DNA of 64,000 bases from Strongylocentrotus droebachiensis (GCA_035222895.1 JAVYIG010000409.1:124001-188000), one strand, 5' to 3'; shown: positions 11,600 through 24,635, counted from the stretch's first letter. Numbers and translations: made by a program. The notes: a model not told the origin generated them from the letters alone.

Positions 11600-12585
11600 A
11601 AGACCTATGTGGAGATCGAAGTAGAGATATACATTTTGTGAAAAGGTAAACAATAAACAGAGAAAGATATAGACGAGACAAAAAAAATAAAAATAAGAAT
11701 AAAAACAATTGAAGAATGAATCAACAACAAAAAAAGCAAACAAACAAGGAAAGACCTGATAGCCTACAATGCTGGACTTGCTGGTATATAAAGAGCGAAT
11801 ATTGAGCGATAAGGAATGATGAAAATGAGATAAACGGTCGATATAAGGTGGTGGCTTCCGCTGTGCATGGAAGATCACCGTGACAAGAATTAATACAAGA
11901 CGAGACCCCTAACATGCTAGAAGAAGAATAAATTAATACAATGAAATTAATAATGCACGATAAAGGTGTACGTAACAATAAAGCCACCAAAATAGTAAAT
12001 AGAACCTTTTCTTAACTACGAGCACGACAATATTGATCTGATGACAGCAGCACAATCGATCGCACTTTCGAGTCACATTTTTATCGACCACGACCCTCTT
12101 TCTTGTATTTTCTTTTCTTTTATATTTCTGTTTAGCCCTATAGTCACGCATCAGCGATCGTATAGAGAACACTTGTTACGGTACACCTCATTATTTAAAC
12201 ATAATTAGTTGAAGGGAGTCGACACGTTTTGTTTTGGGTTTGATCGACTCGTGTTTTGGATGATTTAAAGATGAGCTTGCTCCACCGAAGGCCGTTACAA
12301 GACGGGTTTAGGAGTTGAACAAGATTCAGACAAAAAAGAACAAAAGCCGATTAGATAAATGCGTTACACAACATGAACATTGTCAGACAAAAAGCCCGAG
12401 GGATTCAGATGAAACATTCAAGAGCTCTTATCCGATACAATCATTATTAAAGTGAAGACTTAGCCTAATCATATTGATGTGATCTTTTTTAATTGGCCTT
12501 TGGGGCTTTCGGCCATCACTACAGTATCAAGAAGACCTATTTTTACCCATCGCCCTCGCGTGCATGATAATAGTCTAGAAATATA
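11600..12585. other. No supported feature
   Basis: AT-rich unique-looking sequence. Minus-strand frames at 11576-11878, 11721-11990 and 11933-12172 lack splice signals and recognisable motifs. Confidence 0.4.
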
Positions 12586-13326
12586 TTAAAGGACAAGTCC
12601 ACTCCAAAAATAACTTACTTTCAATTAGAAGCAGAAAAATCAGACAAACCAATCAAAAAAAGGTTTGAGCAAAGTCGGATAACTAATAAGAAAGGTATGA
12701 ATTTTTAATGACATGAAAAACTTTGAAAATCACAAACAAAATTGGCAACTCACTCATGAGTCTGTGACGTCATCGCCTCACTTTCCACTAATTGTTTTCT
12801 TTATATTGATAATACAAATTTCTAATCCCCCCCCAAAAAAAACCCCCCCCCAAAAAAAAAATTCCTCACACCAGCATCCCAGTTATATTGATAGTAATAT
12901 GTTTTTGTGTGGATGCACTAAATAAATAAAGAGTAATTTTTCAGCTAAATCATGAAAAATGTGAATTTGTATAAACCATTTATATAAAAATCAATGATTA
13001 TGAATAAACAATATTCAGAAAATAGTATCAATTCTTTAAAGTTCATAAAACAGTTTGCGAAATGTCATGCACGTAACATGTTACAAATCATATAACCTGG
13101 GCAAAGGCATGGGGAAATCAATTTTTTGGGGATAAAAAGGGAAAATAATGGGATAAAAATATATAAAGCAATTGATAAATAGTGAGGCACTTAAGGACGT
13201 CACAAACTGATAACCAAATTGGCAATTTGTGTAGTGATTTTCGAAGTTCCATAGTTTTCATACAATTTTTCCTGTTTTTCTGCACCTATCAAAAGAAAAT
13301 TATTTTGGAGTGGACTAAGCTTTTAA
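12586..13326. mobile_element. TTAA-flanked MITE
   Basis: The left end TTAAAGGACAAGTCCACTCC and the right end GGAGTGGACTAAGCTTTTAA are inverted copies extending about 25 bases. TTAA occurs at both borders, which fits a TTAA-targeting (piggyBac-like) transposase. The subterminal AGAAGCAGAAAAAT...GTTTGAGCAAA string is shared with the foldback element at 20004-20225. It has no transposase frame. Confidence 0.75.
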
Positions 13327-14675
13327 AATGGTAATGGTACCATCGCTCATAGAGCGAGTTGGGCATGGGGGGGGGGGGGGGGTTTTATAAAATCTTATAC
13401 AAATGAATGCAAATTGCTATATGTACAAAGCTCTTCTTAAATACTTTTATCCAAAATTTGTTATCAAGAATAAATCATAATTTCTTGTCACAATGATCAT
13501 TCATGAAAAGAGGTTAGACAAAGTTATTCCAACTTTCCAACAGTGTATAATTATTATTTCCATCCAGAAGCATGAGCTTACCTAGCGGAGGTGACGGAAG
13601 GCTCCCTCTCACAGGTTTCTGAAGTTTTGTTGTTTTAAACAAATACATTACTTAGCAAAAATAAAGTATAAAACCAAGAAAATACTTGTACATATTTTTG
13701 AAGAATATTATGCAAGGACGCGTAGCGACCGAGCGAGAAGATTTTTGCATTTCTATTAAATTTCATGGAAAGAGAGTGAAGAGAGGTTGAGAGAAATATC
13801 ATTTTGTTCTTGCACAGGATAGGAAATAAAAAGGAACAAATACCATAGTTCCTACCAATTTATGACAGAGATTTCTGACTTTATGGTTTAGAAAGGGCTT
13901 AATAAAAAAAGGATTAAATAGCATTTTCTGTATTTTTTACTGTCCATAAACGAAGAAATAGTCCAGAATGGAAAAATTTCTTGTTTAATCTAAACGCAGC
14001 ACTCTTGGGCCCTCCAGAGCCTAAAAGTCTGTTGCAGTCTTCAGTTAGTATTTGCTATACATTTTTGGGGGCACTTTTTCAAATTTTGAGGGGGGGGGGA
14101 CGATCCCCCTAAAAAAATTAAGGGGGGACGTGTCCCCCTTCCCCCGAGATCGCCGGGGTAATTGCCTATATGATCCTCAAATGATGCTCCGCCCCTGCCT
14201 GGCCATGGTGCTGTTCCGGCATGGATACGTCAATGATTATGTTATGACAGATTTTTTTTTTAAATAGTGAGAGATTGCTTGGCTCATAATCCATAGCCTT
14301 TTGTTGCTAATTAAGATTTTTTTTTAAAGCTACATAGGCTGATCATTTTCTTCTAACTTACGGTTCATGACAAAAAACTTAGATTACGTAATTAATACTT
14401 TCTGGTTATGAGAACCAAAATCACGAAAAGTTGCACATCTTTATATTAAATATTTTGCATATCGGCCAATTCGGTGCCGAAAATGAGATGGACACATTTT
14501 CACAAAAATCCGTGGTCCGAATTGACTGTGTATTTTTAACTTATTATGCTACTCATATTCATCATAATAGCCAGAGTGTCACAAATGAAGAAAAAAAAAT
14601 CATTCTTGGCACACAAATAAACTTCGTAAATATGCCTCTTGTTTAAAGTTTCGGCATTAAATATTTGGCTCTGGA
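13327..14675. other. Noncoding sequence with repeat debris
   Basis: It contains a G run (13368-13382) and a G/C-rich patch (about 14085-14150, with GGGGACGTGTCCCCC). No exon can be supported. Confidence 0.4.
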
Positions 14676-15080
14676 CAGCAGCATGCATGAGCTTCGTATG
14701 CATAGCATGCGTGCGATGTCGATGCGGCATCCATGCATTGCATTATTATCGATAATCAATCGGAATCGGCATTTGATGTGCCCACGTACCTCCTTTTGTT
14801 CGTCGCATTTAGATTGTCGCCAAACATCTGCAATGTCTAGAGTTAGGACATGAATTATTTGTGGAGCTCAGAACCGTGACGGAGACGACGAAATCGTCAT
14901 GTAAGTGTTTGTTAACTAGTTCATCAGCTTGGATTCTGAGTTTCTAACATCATTTGCCACCGAGTGCAGCGGCTGACAGACGGTTCACCGACAGACACGG
15001 CCACGCCGACAGACCGGGAGGCTTCGTTGTCAAGGAAGCGTTGCTCTGTCAGACACGCGTGCTCTCGTTTGGGCTAACCA
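14676..15080 (+). promoter_or_regulatory. Candidate promoter region of the five-exon gene
   Basis: The region opens with a cluster of GCATGC, ATGCAT and TATCGATA palindromes (14680-14755). It then becomes CpG-rich (14860-15080, for example GACGGAGACGACGAAATCG). It lies 0.6-1 kb upstream of the ATG at 15677. A splice-donor-like ATGTAAGTG occurs at 14899. The exact transcription start cannot be placed by eye. Confidence 0.35.
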
Positions 15081-15676
15081 ACTGTTGATTTCAATTTCAT
15101 TCAGAGCCATTTGTTCCACTTGAGTTAATACTGACACTGACTAACTTTTGTTCTGTTGTTTTGGTTTTGTTCAAGTTTGAACTTTATATGGACTCTATTT
15201 TCAGTTTCTGCTTTGTAAATGTGGGATTCAAAATCAATTCAAACAGAACTTTAGTCTTTACAAAAATAAAACAAAAAAGTTGTTACAACCTTGATCCTGA
15301 GCCAGAGGTATCGTTTCAAGTCCTCTAAGTAACTTTATAATTAATCAATGAGGAACTTTTAGACCTCTTAATTTGAACCTTCAGAGACCAGTAGAATGAA
15401 GTAGGCCTAGCTACTTTGCTGAAATTCTGATTCCTTCTAGATCTACTGCCTGGTCTCGGGGAACAGATTTGAAGATTGTGTAATTCTGAATGAAGTCAGA
15501 TTTAGTTTATAGAAATTAAGGAGTTCAGTGAGATCTTAAATTTGTAAGACAATCTGCACTATCAAGGACTATCACCAAGAAAGACATGATCATGGAACAA
15601 TGCTCCTTACTATGAAATGTGGCAAAACATGGAGACGATGATCGTGATTTAGATTAGAAGGAATTTGGAAGACATC
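15081..15676 (+). other. Probable 5' UTR with short upstream ORFs
   Basis: Sequence before the chosen start codon. Two short upstream ORFs occur, beginning at about 15588 (MIMEQCSLL) and about 15612. An in-frame TAG about 35 bases before ATG 15677 closes the main frame, which supports that ATG as the initiator. Where the UTR starts, and whether it is spliced, is unknown. Confidence 0.4.
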
Positions 15677-15717
15677 ATGAGCAGCTACCATCATCACCAT
15701 CTGTATGGGGGCAAGGA
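15677..15717 (+). CDS. Coding exon 1 of an unrecognised 202-residue protein
   Basis: The exon begins with ATG preceded by an in-frame stop, encodes MSSYHHHHLYGGK and ends with two bases of the next codon before a near-consensus donor (GA|GTAAGTATT). The four consecutive histidines are the only obvious composition feature. The remaining GA joins the leading G of exon 2 to make a Glu codon and keeps the frame open. I do not recognise a family. The start and donor are clear, but the link to exon 2 depends on a rather weak acceptor. Confidence 0.55.
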
Positions 15718-16288
15718 GTAAGTATTGGTTTAATTTACTTAAGTCTGTTAAACTTCTCTTGGTTTTGAACTTATGTTTGCTCAGAGACAGAAGAGCATAA
15801 ACTCACATAATTTTACACAGAATGAACGCCCTTCAGGGCTTCTTACAAGTAATGTGATTTCCATGATTTTATGACTTACAATCTGAAAAACGAAACAAGT
15901 TCATTCTTGCATATTCTTTAAAACAAAGAAAAATCCTTTTCATTGAAACACTACCCAATGACCTTTAAAGTTCCATTTGTTTACATTAGTTTTAATGACA
16001 CTTTCAAACTTACAAATTTTGATGACTAGACTACAGGTGTACGTAGACCCTATTGAAAATAATTGTTTTCTTGTCATTTTTAAAATGTTTCTATAAATAC
16101 AATTCATTTGTATAGACCTAGACGTATTGAGACCTTTAAACCTTTTTATTGCTTTTTCAGTTGTACTTTGTAACACAGTTAATGTTTTTCCTACTGTCTA
16201 TACATGTACTGTATCACAATATTTCTTCTACACATTGTGAGTTCAAGTCCCATTACTGATCTCATTACATGTTGCAATAAATGTTTCA

Positions 16289-16664
16289 TTAAAGGTAAAG
16301 ACCAGTATTGGAAACGCCCCAATTTCAAAAAATGAAATGGAAGCTCTCATTACCAATCATGTGAAAGAATATGTTTTGACTAATACATGATGATAAAAAA
16401 TTTGCCGGGGAAACCGCCTACTAATTCATATATTTGGTAAATTTGTTTCTCTCATGGTCTGGTGAGAGATATAGGGTAGTCCCATATACATCTTTCTGTG
16501 TATAGTGCTTGTAACTTTACGAAGAATGGGCCAAATTTCTTATCATTTTGATGATTCCAGAACCTTGCAGATGCTAGATGCTAGATGATCAACCTTTTCT
16601 GATCGATTCCACAACGTTTCTTTCACAATGCAATCGCATGACCATTACTGGTCTTTACCTTTAA
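16289..16664. mobile_element. TTAA-flanked MITE, family A
   Basis: The inverted ends TTAAAGGTAAAGACCAGTA and TACTGGTCTTTACCTTTAA match almost perfectly. The right half (about 16480-16635) is closely similar to 28853-29030 of another element: both contain AGTCCCATATACA, TTCTTATCATTTTGATGATT and CTAGATGATCAACCTTTT. The outermost termini of the two elements differ. No coding capacity. Confidence 0.85.
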
Positions 16665-17545
16665 TGTCTGATGTATTTATAGATCAGTCCTCTTGAAGCC
16701 CTATTTCTTCAGGTCTATACTTGTATTTATAAATTTCTTAATGATTTCTTACTAACTTAATGGCTTCTCACATGTTTATTATTCATGCCTTAATTTTCTA
16801 CAATGCTAAACACACATGTACATGTACATTAGATATTTACTTGGGATCTTGTATAGATTCACTTTATAGATTGAAATTCAAATTTATATGGTTCCCAGCA
16901 TAAGAGAATAATGCACTTTGCAATGGAACAGTGCAAGCAGATAAAGCAATATGAAATTATCCTAATTATCGTCTCAATTGTGATGTTGATCTGAAGCATG
17001 TCAACAATATTGGTAGTGTAGGACTGATGCTTTTTTTTAAATTCCTCTAAAGCAGGCAATATGCATGCACTGTACATGTATATGTTCCATCTTAATACTT
17101 AAGTAGTGGGAACTTGGTTAGATTGTACATGCCATAGAAACAGTATCATTGATTATAAATACCAACTGAGTTTTCTTGTTCATGTGTCTTCACCTGTATC
17201 ATGAGGCATGATGTATGGAATGAGCCAGCCGGTATGAAACAAAATTTGTTGTTTTTGATAGCTGATGACATCTGGGTCAGAGTTTGGCTGTGTGGGGTAG
17301 ATGGTTCCCAAGATTCCAAGAGTGATCTGTCCTCAAATACTGATATTTGTGTTTGTCCTATCCTGTACTCTGTAGAGGCTGTCTCTTCTATTTGAAGGAA
17401 TGGAGATAATTCAAAAGAAAGAAAAGAAGCTATGAGTCAATAAGAAAATGACCAGGGAAATGGAAAATGAAGTAGTTAGATGTTGAGAAGCAGAAGGGGA
17501 GGCCCCTTTTTGTTTATGCTAAAAGAATGAGGAGAGTAAGGGTAA

Positions 17546-17760
17546 GAGAGAGAAGAGGGAGAAGAGAGGGATAGAGAGAGAGAGAGGAGAGAGAGAGAGA
17601 GAAAGAGAGAGAGAAGAGAGGGAGAGATAGAAGGTATAGAGAGAAGAGAGATAGAAGTAAAGGGAGAGAGAGAAAGAGGAGAAGAGGGAGGGGGAGGAAG
17701 GAGAAAGAAGGGGGAGGGAGGGGGAGGGAGGGAAGGAAGGGGGAGAGTGGGTGAGGGGCA
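17546..17760. repeat. GA-rich microsatellite
   Basis: Long purine tract with GAGAGA, GGGAGG and GAAGGGGG blocks. Minus-strand Ser/Leu/Pro-rich frames across it are not genes. Confidence 0.95.
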
Positions 17761-19171
17761 CAATACTGGAAAGATGACCTGGGAGGATTATGACCTGAAC
17801 TAATCTAGTAATCAAATAACTATACTATATCAATGAAGATCATTGAAGAGGTGAAAGGTAATTTCCCCTTTGAATCTATAATCTGTATCAGAACTGACTT
17901 CTGAGCAAGTAGCCCTACAGTATGTGTACACTGACTGATAAAGTGCACTTTTTTATTAGTAGATGACCCTTTTCAGAGATTATAAAGCTTGCCAGAATCA
18001 GGTGAACTTTCCAGTGGGAATTTTCCCCATGCTGTATCATACAGGATCTGGGATAGAATTTGAAAAATCTTAAGAATAATCTGCACTTGAATTGATGCAA
18101 GTTTTAAGTGCATGTACTGTGTACTTGAACTTCAGAATCACCAAACAACAGTACTGGTAGATCCTGTTAGAACATGTTTACATCAGGTCTCAGGTCCAGC
18201 ACATTGAAGTGGTTTTCTTGAAGTGATATTTGATTATTTGAAAAGTGTTTTAATATCTTGAATTTGAAGAAGAGATGAGCAATCATGGGTGTGGGTAGCT
18301 CTAAGTCCTATCCAAGCGATATATTACATATTTTGAGTCATACCTTCTTCAGTGGTACTTGTGCTCAATCGCTTGGTTAAAACGTTAACCCAACTATCAG
18401 GTCTGTACCAATGAATAAGGCGTGACCACTGTGCAACTATGTATACTGGTTGGAAATGGGGCGGGGAGGGGATGTGGGGTGGGGGCATCCTAGTTGACTC
18501 AATGTTCAAAAGACTGAAAAGCTAATTTTAGACTGACTGTGCTATTATCTTTTTGTATACAATGTAACTGCACATTTGGTCTAATATAATATGCCCATGT
18601 ATTATTTTTTTTAATTCTTCATCATCCTAAATGTATATTGGACCAAGTGGATGCCGGGCTAGTAGACCAAGTGGGCATTAGACAAAGTGTGAATTGGACC
18701 AAATATGTTATACACTATGTAGCCTCAAAACAGGAGTTAGATTAGATTAGTTAGAGTTAACTAGAAAGAGAACAGAGTCAAAGGTTTGATGAAATGGTCA
18801 TTGGATCATATCACATGGAAGAGGCAGATTCTGTCAGATGAAGTGTGATTAACAAAAATAGACACATTGGGTGGTTAAAGAGATCGGCATTGGGCCAGGC
18901 CGGTACCATCAAGTGCCTTAGCATCAACTGTGTGAATATGTGGTTTATTAATGATCTCAGACACTTGATAACTTGACACCTTATCGTGTGAGCAAAGATC
19001 AAGTGGTGTCAATGTGAGGTAAATACGTGCACTGCAGACCTCATTAAGAGATCAGTCGAGTGCAACATCTGGCCATCACGCTTCACTTTCACAACATACA
19101 TGTACTTTGATAGGAAACTCTCCTGTTGGACAGAGGCGAGAGATCGAAGGTTGAGTTTGGAGACTTTCAAA

Positions 19172-19524
19172 AGGTATGTCCTCATCAGCTTGAGATTGCC
19201 AAATAGCCTGCTATTTCTGATTTGTGAAATAAGCCCGAAGTTACAAATCAGCTCAAGACTCGACCTCGAAACTTGAAGCTCAAGCTCGAGATACTTTGCT
19301 CAGTGTTCGCGCATAGTGCGAGTCTTCGGGCGGGTGAAGACGCACCGGACATATAGTGGGATATTTTGCAAACTAGCCCAATATATCTTGGGATGATTAT
19401 CTCGTCCAAATATCCCGCTAATTACAACTGCGAGCTGATGGAGACGCAAATTAGCTGGATAATTTCGATCGGATAGTTAAAAAGTGGGTTATTTGGCAAT
19501 CTCGAGCTGATGAAAACAGGCCTA
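19172..19524 (+). repeat. GTCTTCATCAGCTCGAG element, copy 1
   Basis: It starts GTATGTCCTCATCAGCTTGA followed by GATTGCCAAATAGC, and ends TTATTTGGCAATCTCGAGCTGATGAA-like. The termini are inverted repeats, and further CAGCT/GAGCTGATG.AGACGCA words recur inside. Same orientation as copy 4 (56724), opposite to copies 2 and 3. Confidence 0.85.
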
Positions 19525-20003
19525 ATGAGTCCATGCTTGTACCAATTTATTAATCGTTTTTTGTTAATGGGATGACCAAAATAACAGGACATCTGGTATT
19601 TTATCGTGTCATAATCATAATTTGATAAGTCAGAGTTCAGAGTACCATTATCACTATTGGTATTGATCTGAAGTAATTTGCGCTCATTAAAACAACACTG
19701 ATGTATTTCATTGGAGGCTATGTTCTACAGGGAAAGTGTGATTAGAAAAGTATCAATCAAATTTACTCTGTTCAAAAAAGAGAATATGAGCTCTGTTTTA
19801 CTTTTTCTCACATATCCCTGTAGAGAAATGCAAATTAGAGTTACTTTGGGAAAAGGTTATCAGAAGTGTATTCAGTTTTTATATTGAAATGCTTTTCCTA
19901 GACTTTTGACATATCAGATTTTTATAACAAAGTACACATACATGTAGACTTTTGGTTTATTTTCATATATTTTTATGATGAGGATAGAAAACATATTGCC
20001 TTC

Positions 20004-20225
20004 TAAGAGGGAAAGTCGACCCTAATGTTAAGTTGGTATTAATAGAAGCAGAAAAATGAGAGAAAGGGGTCAGTGAAAGTTTGAGCAAAAAAATGATTAG
20101 ATATAAGAAAGTGATGAACTTTCCCATTTTTAATTGGATATTGCTCAAACTTCCACTAATTTCTTTCACTCACTTTTCTGCTTTTATTAAAACCAACTTA
20201 ATATCAGGAAGGACTTCCCCTTTAA
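20004..20225. mobile_element. Foldback MITE
   Basis: The left arm AATGTTAAGTTGGTATTAAT and the right arm ATTAAAACCAACTTAATATC are inverted. Pairing extends over roughly 90 bases per arm and includes GAAGCAGAAAAATGAG and GTTTGAGCAA. The right border is TTTAA. It is related to the element at 12586-13326 and probably to the partial one starting at 63625. Confidence 0.8.
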
Positions 20226-22377
20226 CTCAGTTAAACGTTTACAGTTATGAAGAGTGAGTGCCCTGCTGTCTCTTGTCAGGCAATTATCTCCTAACTCTGA
20301 CACATAGAGTTTGGCTATTTCTTTTGCAATATGTGGAGTGCAAGCCCTAACACTCACAATTATTCTCCTTTAAAGGGATCCGGTAACTTTGTCTCATATT
20401 CTGAAACAAAATCCTGGATTTAGCTCGTGCTGTAATGATAATTATAAACCTTTAGGTCAGCCAGGAACCCCATGACTTTTACAAGCCTGTCTGATTATCA
20501 AGATATGAATGATTGGAAATCGAAACCAAATTTTGCGTTTTCCTCACGGTTTTCATAACACTGCAGTCTATTGAGGAAAACGAGTATGGTAAAACCGGTC
20601 TCTCAAAGATTTTTAATTTTTTGAGGCACTTCTTGATCATTTTGAAGCATATATTTTTCTAGGGCTTCTATATTACACCACATCACAGACACTGATAACA
20701 CGTAGGGTTGTGCATCTCAGATTTAACATTGTTAAACGATGCCTTTAAAGATATCATTTTATTTGCCTATGATAGCAAGGTGTTTTCTTATCAAATAATT
20801 TTAACTTGCTCAAAATATTAATTGATTGCAAATATAATGGTGTTATCAAGTACCTTGAAATTATCTCCTTATATGATAAATGATATGTTTCCCAGGAAGT
20901 GATAACTTTTCAATTAGCCAATCAATGATCAATAGAGTGGGTTAATTGCCCGTACTTTATTAGCACATTATCAATTGATGATTAACCTTATCAAATAATA
21001 GTTATTGCCCTTGATATACTACCTTGATGCCCTGCTGTAGTTTTAGTTTGAAACGTTTCAAATTTCTTTTTGTCTTCTCCTTGAAATACATTGTACATAG
21101 ATGATAGTGAATCTGAGTTAGGAGGAGATAAATGGGATTTCTTCAAATTTGAAAATCACAAGTACATGTTGTTACAGCTGAACTGTAACAAGCCGGCTAA
21201 CTTTTAAAGCCATCTTTTTTAAAAAGGGTGATTTGTTTAATTGTACCTATTTTCTCTCGGGCCACAATGGTGACTCCAGTAGTGTTTTCGCCTCTTTTTG
21301 GTGTGGAAAGGTTTTTGATGCAATAAATGATGCAAATAAAGGAGAAAAAAAGAAGGAGACAAAACATAATCCTCAAGTAGAGAACATGTGCTGTCATGTA
21401 CAGTACAAATATACATTTTTATTCCATTGTAGAGGATATCAGAAAATAAATAAAAAGTGTTAAAAAAAATCTTCAAAGTATCAAGGTTTAATCCAACAAG
21501 TGTTTGCAGAATAGCGTACAATGTAGAAAGCTATCTCCTCATCTCTGATATGAATTGTTTCAATTGGTGATATCGGAATTGGGTCATGTATTTACATACA
21601 GGGTACATGTACAAATGTATGTTTAATTGTTTATCATGTATTTGTACCAGTGGCAGTTGTTCACTCTATCTAAAAGATTAGTACTCAGCGATTAGACAAG
21701 AATATTTGAAGATGTGGCAATCGTGTGGTTGTCATATGAGCTGTCTATATAGTGCCTTGGAAACACTCATCAGAACCAGTTCTGTTTTTAATGAGCCGCA
21801 CATCATTTATAACTCATTAGTATATGGCAGTGAGTGGTATTATGATTATTGACTACTAATTGGTTTTGTGTCCATGATACATCATGTTGATTAACTTATC
21901 ATCGGTGTACCATGTTACAGTATTTACTGTATTCTGCCTGTTGGAGCATCATCATCATCGTTGTATTTCAGCTGCATTTGTGTAGAAGTAAATTAGCTCT
22001 TCTAGTTTTCCGCTGATATCCCCGGTGCGAGACGGGTGCTGATTTGATGAGAATTGCTTGACTGTTCTTTTAATGATGCACTCACGCTTTAGAATGGATC
22101 AGTTCACATGGATATTTTAACCAGAAAAAATAAACGTTTGCAATGCATAGAAAGTCGATTCTTCCGAATTGCCTTGAAGATTCCCTGGCCAGAAAGAAAG
22201 AGAATGTTTGCGACCCATAGAAAAGTGACTCTTCCCATATTCTGCCATCATCCTGGGGCAGAAAGAAGGTTCTGTACTGCTATTGATGAGTTGTGATGTG
22301 GAAGGATGGATATACTTGTTCTTCATGATGCATTCAAGGATTAATAGTGATCCATTTTTGAAGAGATTTTAACTAAG

Positions 22378-22473
22378 GATGTCTGGCGTCTCTAGATTGC
22401 GGACAAATTTGGATCCCGAGGATGAACCGAATGAGAACCAAAGCCGCCTCCTCTTCACCATCCTTAGGACCAA
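22378..22473 (+). CDS. Coding exon 2 of the 202-residue protein
   Basis: It encodes MSGVSRLRTNLDPEDEPNEN followed by QSRLLFTILRT and ends with two bases of a Lys codon at a strong donor (CCAA|GTAAGA). The acidic DPEDEPNEN stretch lies between two basic stretches. The acceptor (TTTTAACTAAG) has a poor pyrimidine tract, so this could instead be a first coding exon starting at ATG 22379. In either case the 3' phase matches exon 3 exactly. Confidence 0.6.
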
Positions 22474-23569
22474 GTAAGATCTGAAAAAAATGATGAAATT
22501 ATTCACATATCTTGTCATCTAAAAATGGGGACAGGTGGCCATTCTGTAAAGTTGATCATAAATGCAGTATCATATTTAGTGCACAATTTGTTTTCCTATT
22601 TTTCAATCTGATTAAATTTCATGCAGTGTACAATTAAATAAGACAGGAAATTCTGACAAATGAGTTATAAGATGCATTAGTATTTTTGTAGGTCAATAAT
22701 TTAACCAATTCAAATAATTCTGATAAATTTATTCCTATTATATATTTTTCTTGTCACTGAATGAGTTCTGTTTATAAAGAAGCAATTTTATCTAGAAAGA
22801 AAATACCATGGAAATACAGACATTCCTCGATAGATGTCCAACTTTAATCCAAATTACAAAAAAATGTGGAAAACTGTTAGCAAGCGGGGATATCAAAATA
22901 AACTTCTCAGCCAAAATTCTGTAATGTATATGACCTTCATTTATCATCTAAAATCCCATAATTGTCTTCCAAAACTAAGGGATTTAACAAAGTTGATTAT
23001 TTTCAATTCCTCTGTTATCAACTGAAGTAATCTGCCTTAGACAAATTGGTAAAGTGATCTGCTTTGCTTAGCTACCTGTAATTACCCAAACAGCCAATAT
23101 TTACTGTTGATGGAATGTCAGAAACGGGCTGTCTGGATAGCATTAAAACAAGTTACACAGCAGCTCCCATTGATTAAAGAAGGGTTGTGTTGTATGAAAT
23201 TACCAAGAAAACACTGAAATCTGAAACCTTTTTTACCCTTTCATCATTATATTTATTTATATTTTCATTCATTTATTTAATATTTGTTTGTTTATTTGTT
23301 TATTTTTTTCATTTTGTTTACTTATTTATTTATTAATTAATGTATTCAGTTATTATATTTAATGATTCATTTCATACTATTTATTAGCTGGTATCTGGCA
23401 TTTTCCCTTCAAGGTTGATGAAGAAACAAACTTTAAAAAAAAAACACATATGAGGATCTAAACAAAAACAACAACACTATATAGTTTTTTAACTGTTGCC
23501 TGAGATTTGTAGATTTTCCAAACTTTTCAATACTGATTTATGCATTCAACCTCATTTTAATGTTTACAC

Positions 23570-24241
23570 ATATCGTCGGCCTTATGCCAAAAAGGCCTTA
23601 ACTGCTTTTGGCCATTCCGAGATAATCGCGTTTAAAGGTTTTGGCCTCTCTAATAATCAAAAGTTTGTGGTCGTTTTTTTGCTTTTGAAGCCAATTTCGA
23701 TAAATGTGTTAAGTTATTAAGTTTTACATGAAATGTGTTAAATTTGTTATAAAATATTCAGAATTGTACATGCTATGTGCAAAAAAACATGTTAGGGCCT
23801 TTTTGGCATAAGGCTTGAATGTAGCGTATTTATGCCAGAAGGGCCGTAACCTACTCGGCATTATGCCAAAAGGGGCGTTATGCCAAAAGGGCCTTAACCT
23901 GCCGTTATCGTACGCGTAACTATGCGCGCGTACGCGCGCATAGTTAGCGCCCTTTTGGCATAAGGAAATTTTCTTGTTTCGCAACACCTTTGGTTTGCCA
24001 GAAAGGCCCTCCTAACGCAAATGGATCATCCGTGTAGGTTAAGGCCCTTTTGGCGTAAGGAAAAAGATGAGATACGCGTTAAGGCCCTTTTGAAATTCAT
24101 AATTATCTTCATAAATAAATCGAATTTCAACAAGTGAAGCACATCATTTTAAAGAGAATGATGAAATCTACAAGGTGATGTTAATAACTCAATAACCCCC
24201 AAAATCGGGTTAAGGCCCTTTTGGCATAAGGCCGACGATAT
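23570..24241. mobile_element. Foldback element with nine GGCATAAGG words
   Basis: Termini ATATCGTCGGCCTTATGCCA and TGGCATAAGGCCGACGATAT are inverted. The word TTATGCCAAAAGGGCCTTAA, or close variants, occurs about nine times in both orientations: near 23579, 23795, 23830, 23861, 23878, 23949, 24037, 24077 and 24208. Repeated subterminal words of this kind are typical transposase-binding sites in DNA transposons (general knowledge). A perfect 30-bp palindrome lies at 23917-23946. No transposase frame is present. Confidence 0.8.
23917..23946. other. Perfect 30-bp palindrome with alternating CG core
   Basis: The half-site TAACTATGCGCGCGT is followed directly by its exact reverse complement. The central GCGCGCGTACGCGCGC is strictly alternating purine-pyrimidine, a classical Z-DNA-favouring sequence, and the whole can form a cruciform. 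Confidence 0.95.
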
Positions 24242-24635
24242 TTAGTTTGATAGTACCTTCAAGAAGTTGAACACACCCAGTGTTTCATCATGTCCTATCA
24301 TGATTTGACAAAATCGACAGATTACACAATTGTCATTATATTAATATCACATTGGTGTGAAGAGATAACAAAAGAATATAATAAAAAAAGGTGTTAGTAA
24401 AAATGTTTAAGTCATTGTTCTTAGTAATTGATTAGTGCCATATCTGCAGTCAAATCTCCAAGTATCATTAATCATTAATAAAATATTTTCAAAAACATAT
24501 TTGAACAAGACATTGTCTGACTCTCAAAATTCAAATGGAATGTGATCTTGATCTTGAGATAATGACAATTTTGATTTATTTCAAAGGATCAAATAAAATG
24601 TACTCTTGAGTTATTAATGCATAGGTCACATATAC

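Larger units (their letters stand above)
15718..22377 (+). other. Intron 1 of the five-exon gene
   Basis: A 6.66-kb intron in the model. It holds a TTAA-flanked MITE (16289-16664), a GA-rich tract (17546-17760), a copy of the GTCTTCATCAGCTCGAG element (19172-19524), a foldback MITE (20004-20225) and a possible degenerate TTAAAG element (about 20370-20752). An ORF at 17201-17395 has no splice support. Confidence 0.45.

Noticed and set aside
11199-11708. Several overlapping ORFs of 69-120 codons on both strands
   Set aside because: All derive from the GA/GGGA microsatellite.
17201-17395. Coding exon in intron 1
   Set aside because: The frame is 64 codons with moderately protein-like composition, but there is no good acceptor or donor and no phase match to exons 1 and 2.
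20370-20752. Further TTAAAG-ended MITE
   Set aside because: It has TTTAAAGGGATCC at one side and GCCTTTAAAG at the other, but the inverted match is too short to claim a terminal repeat.
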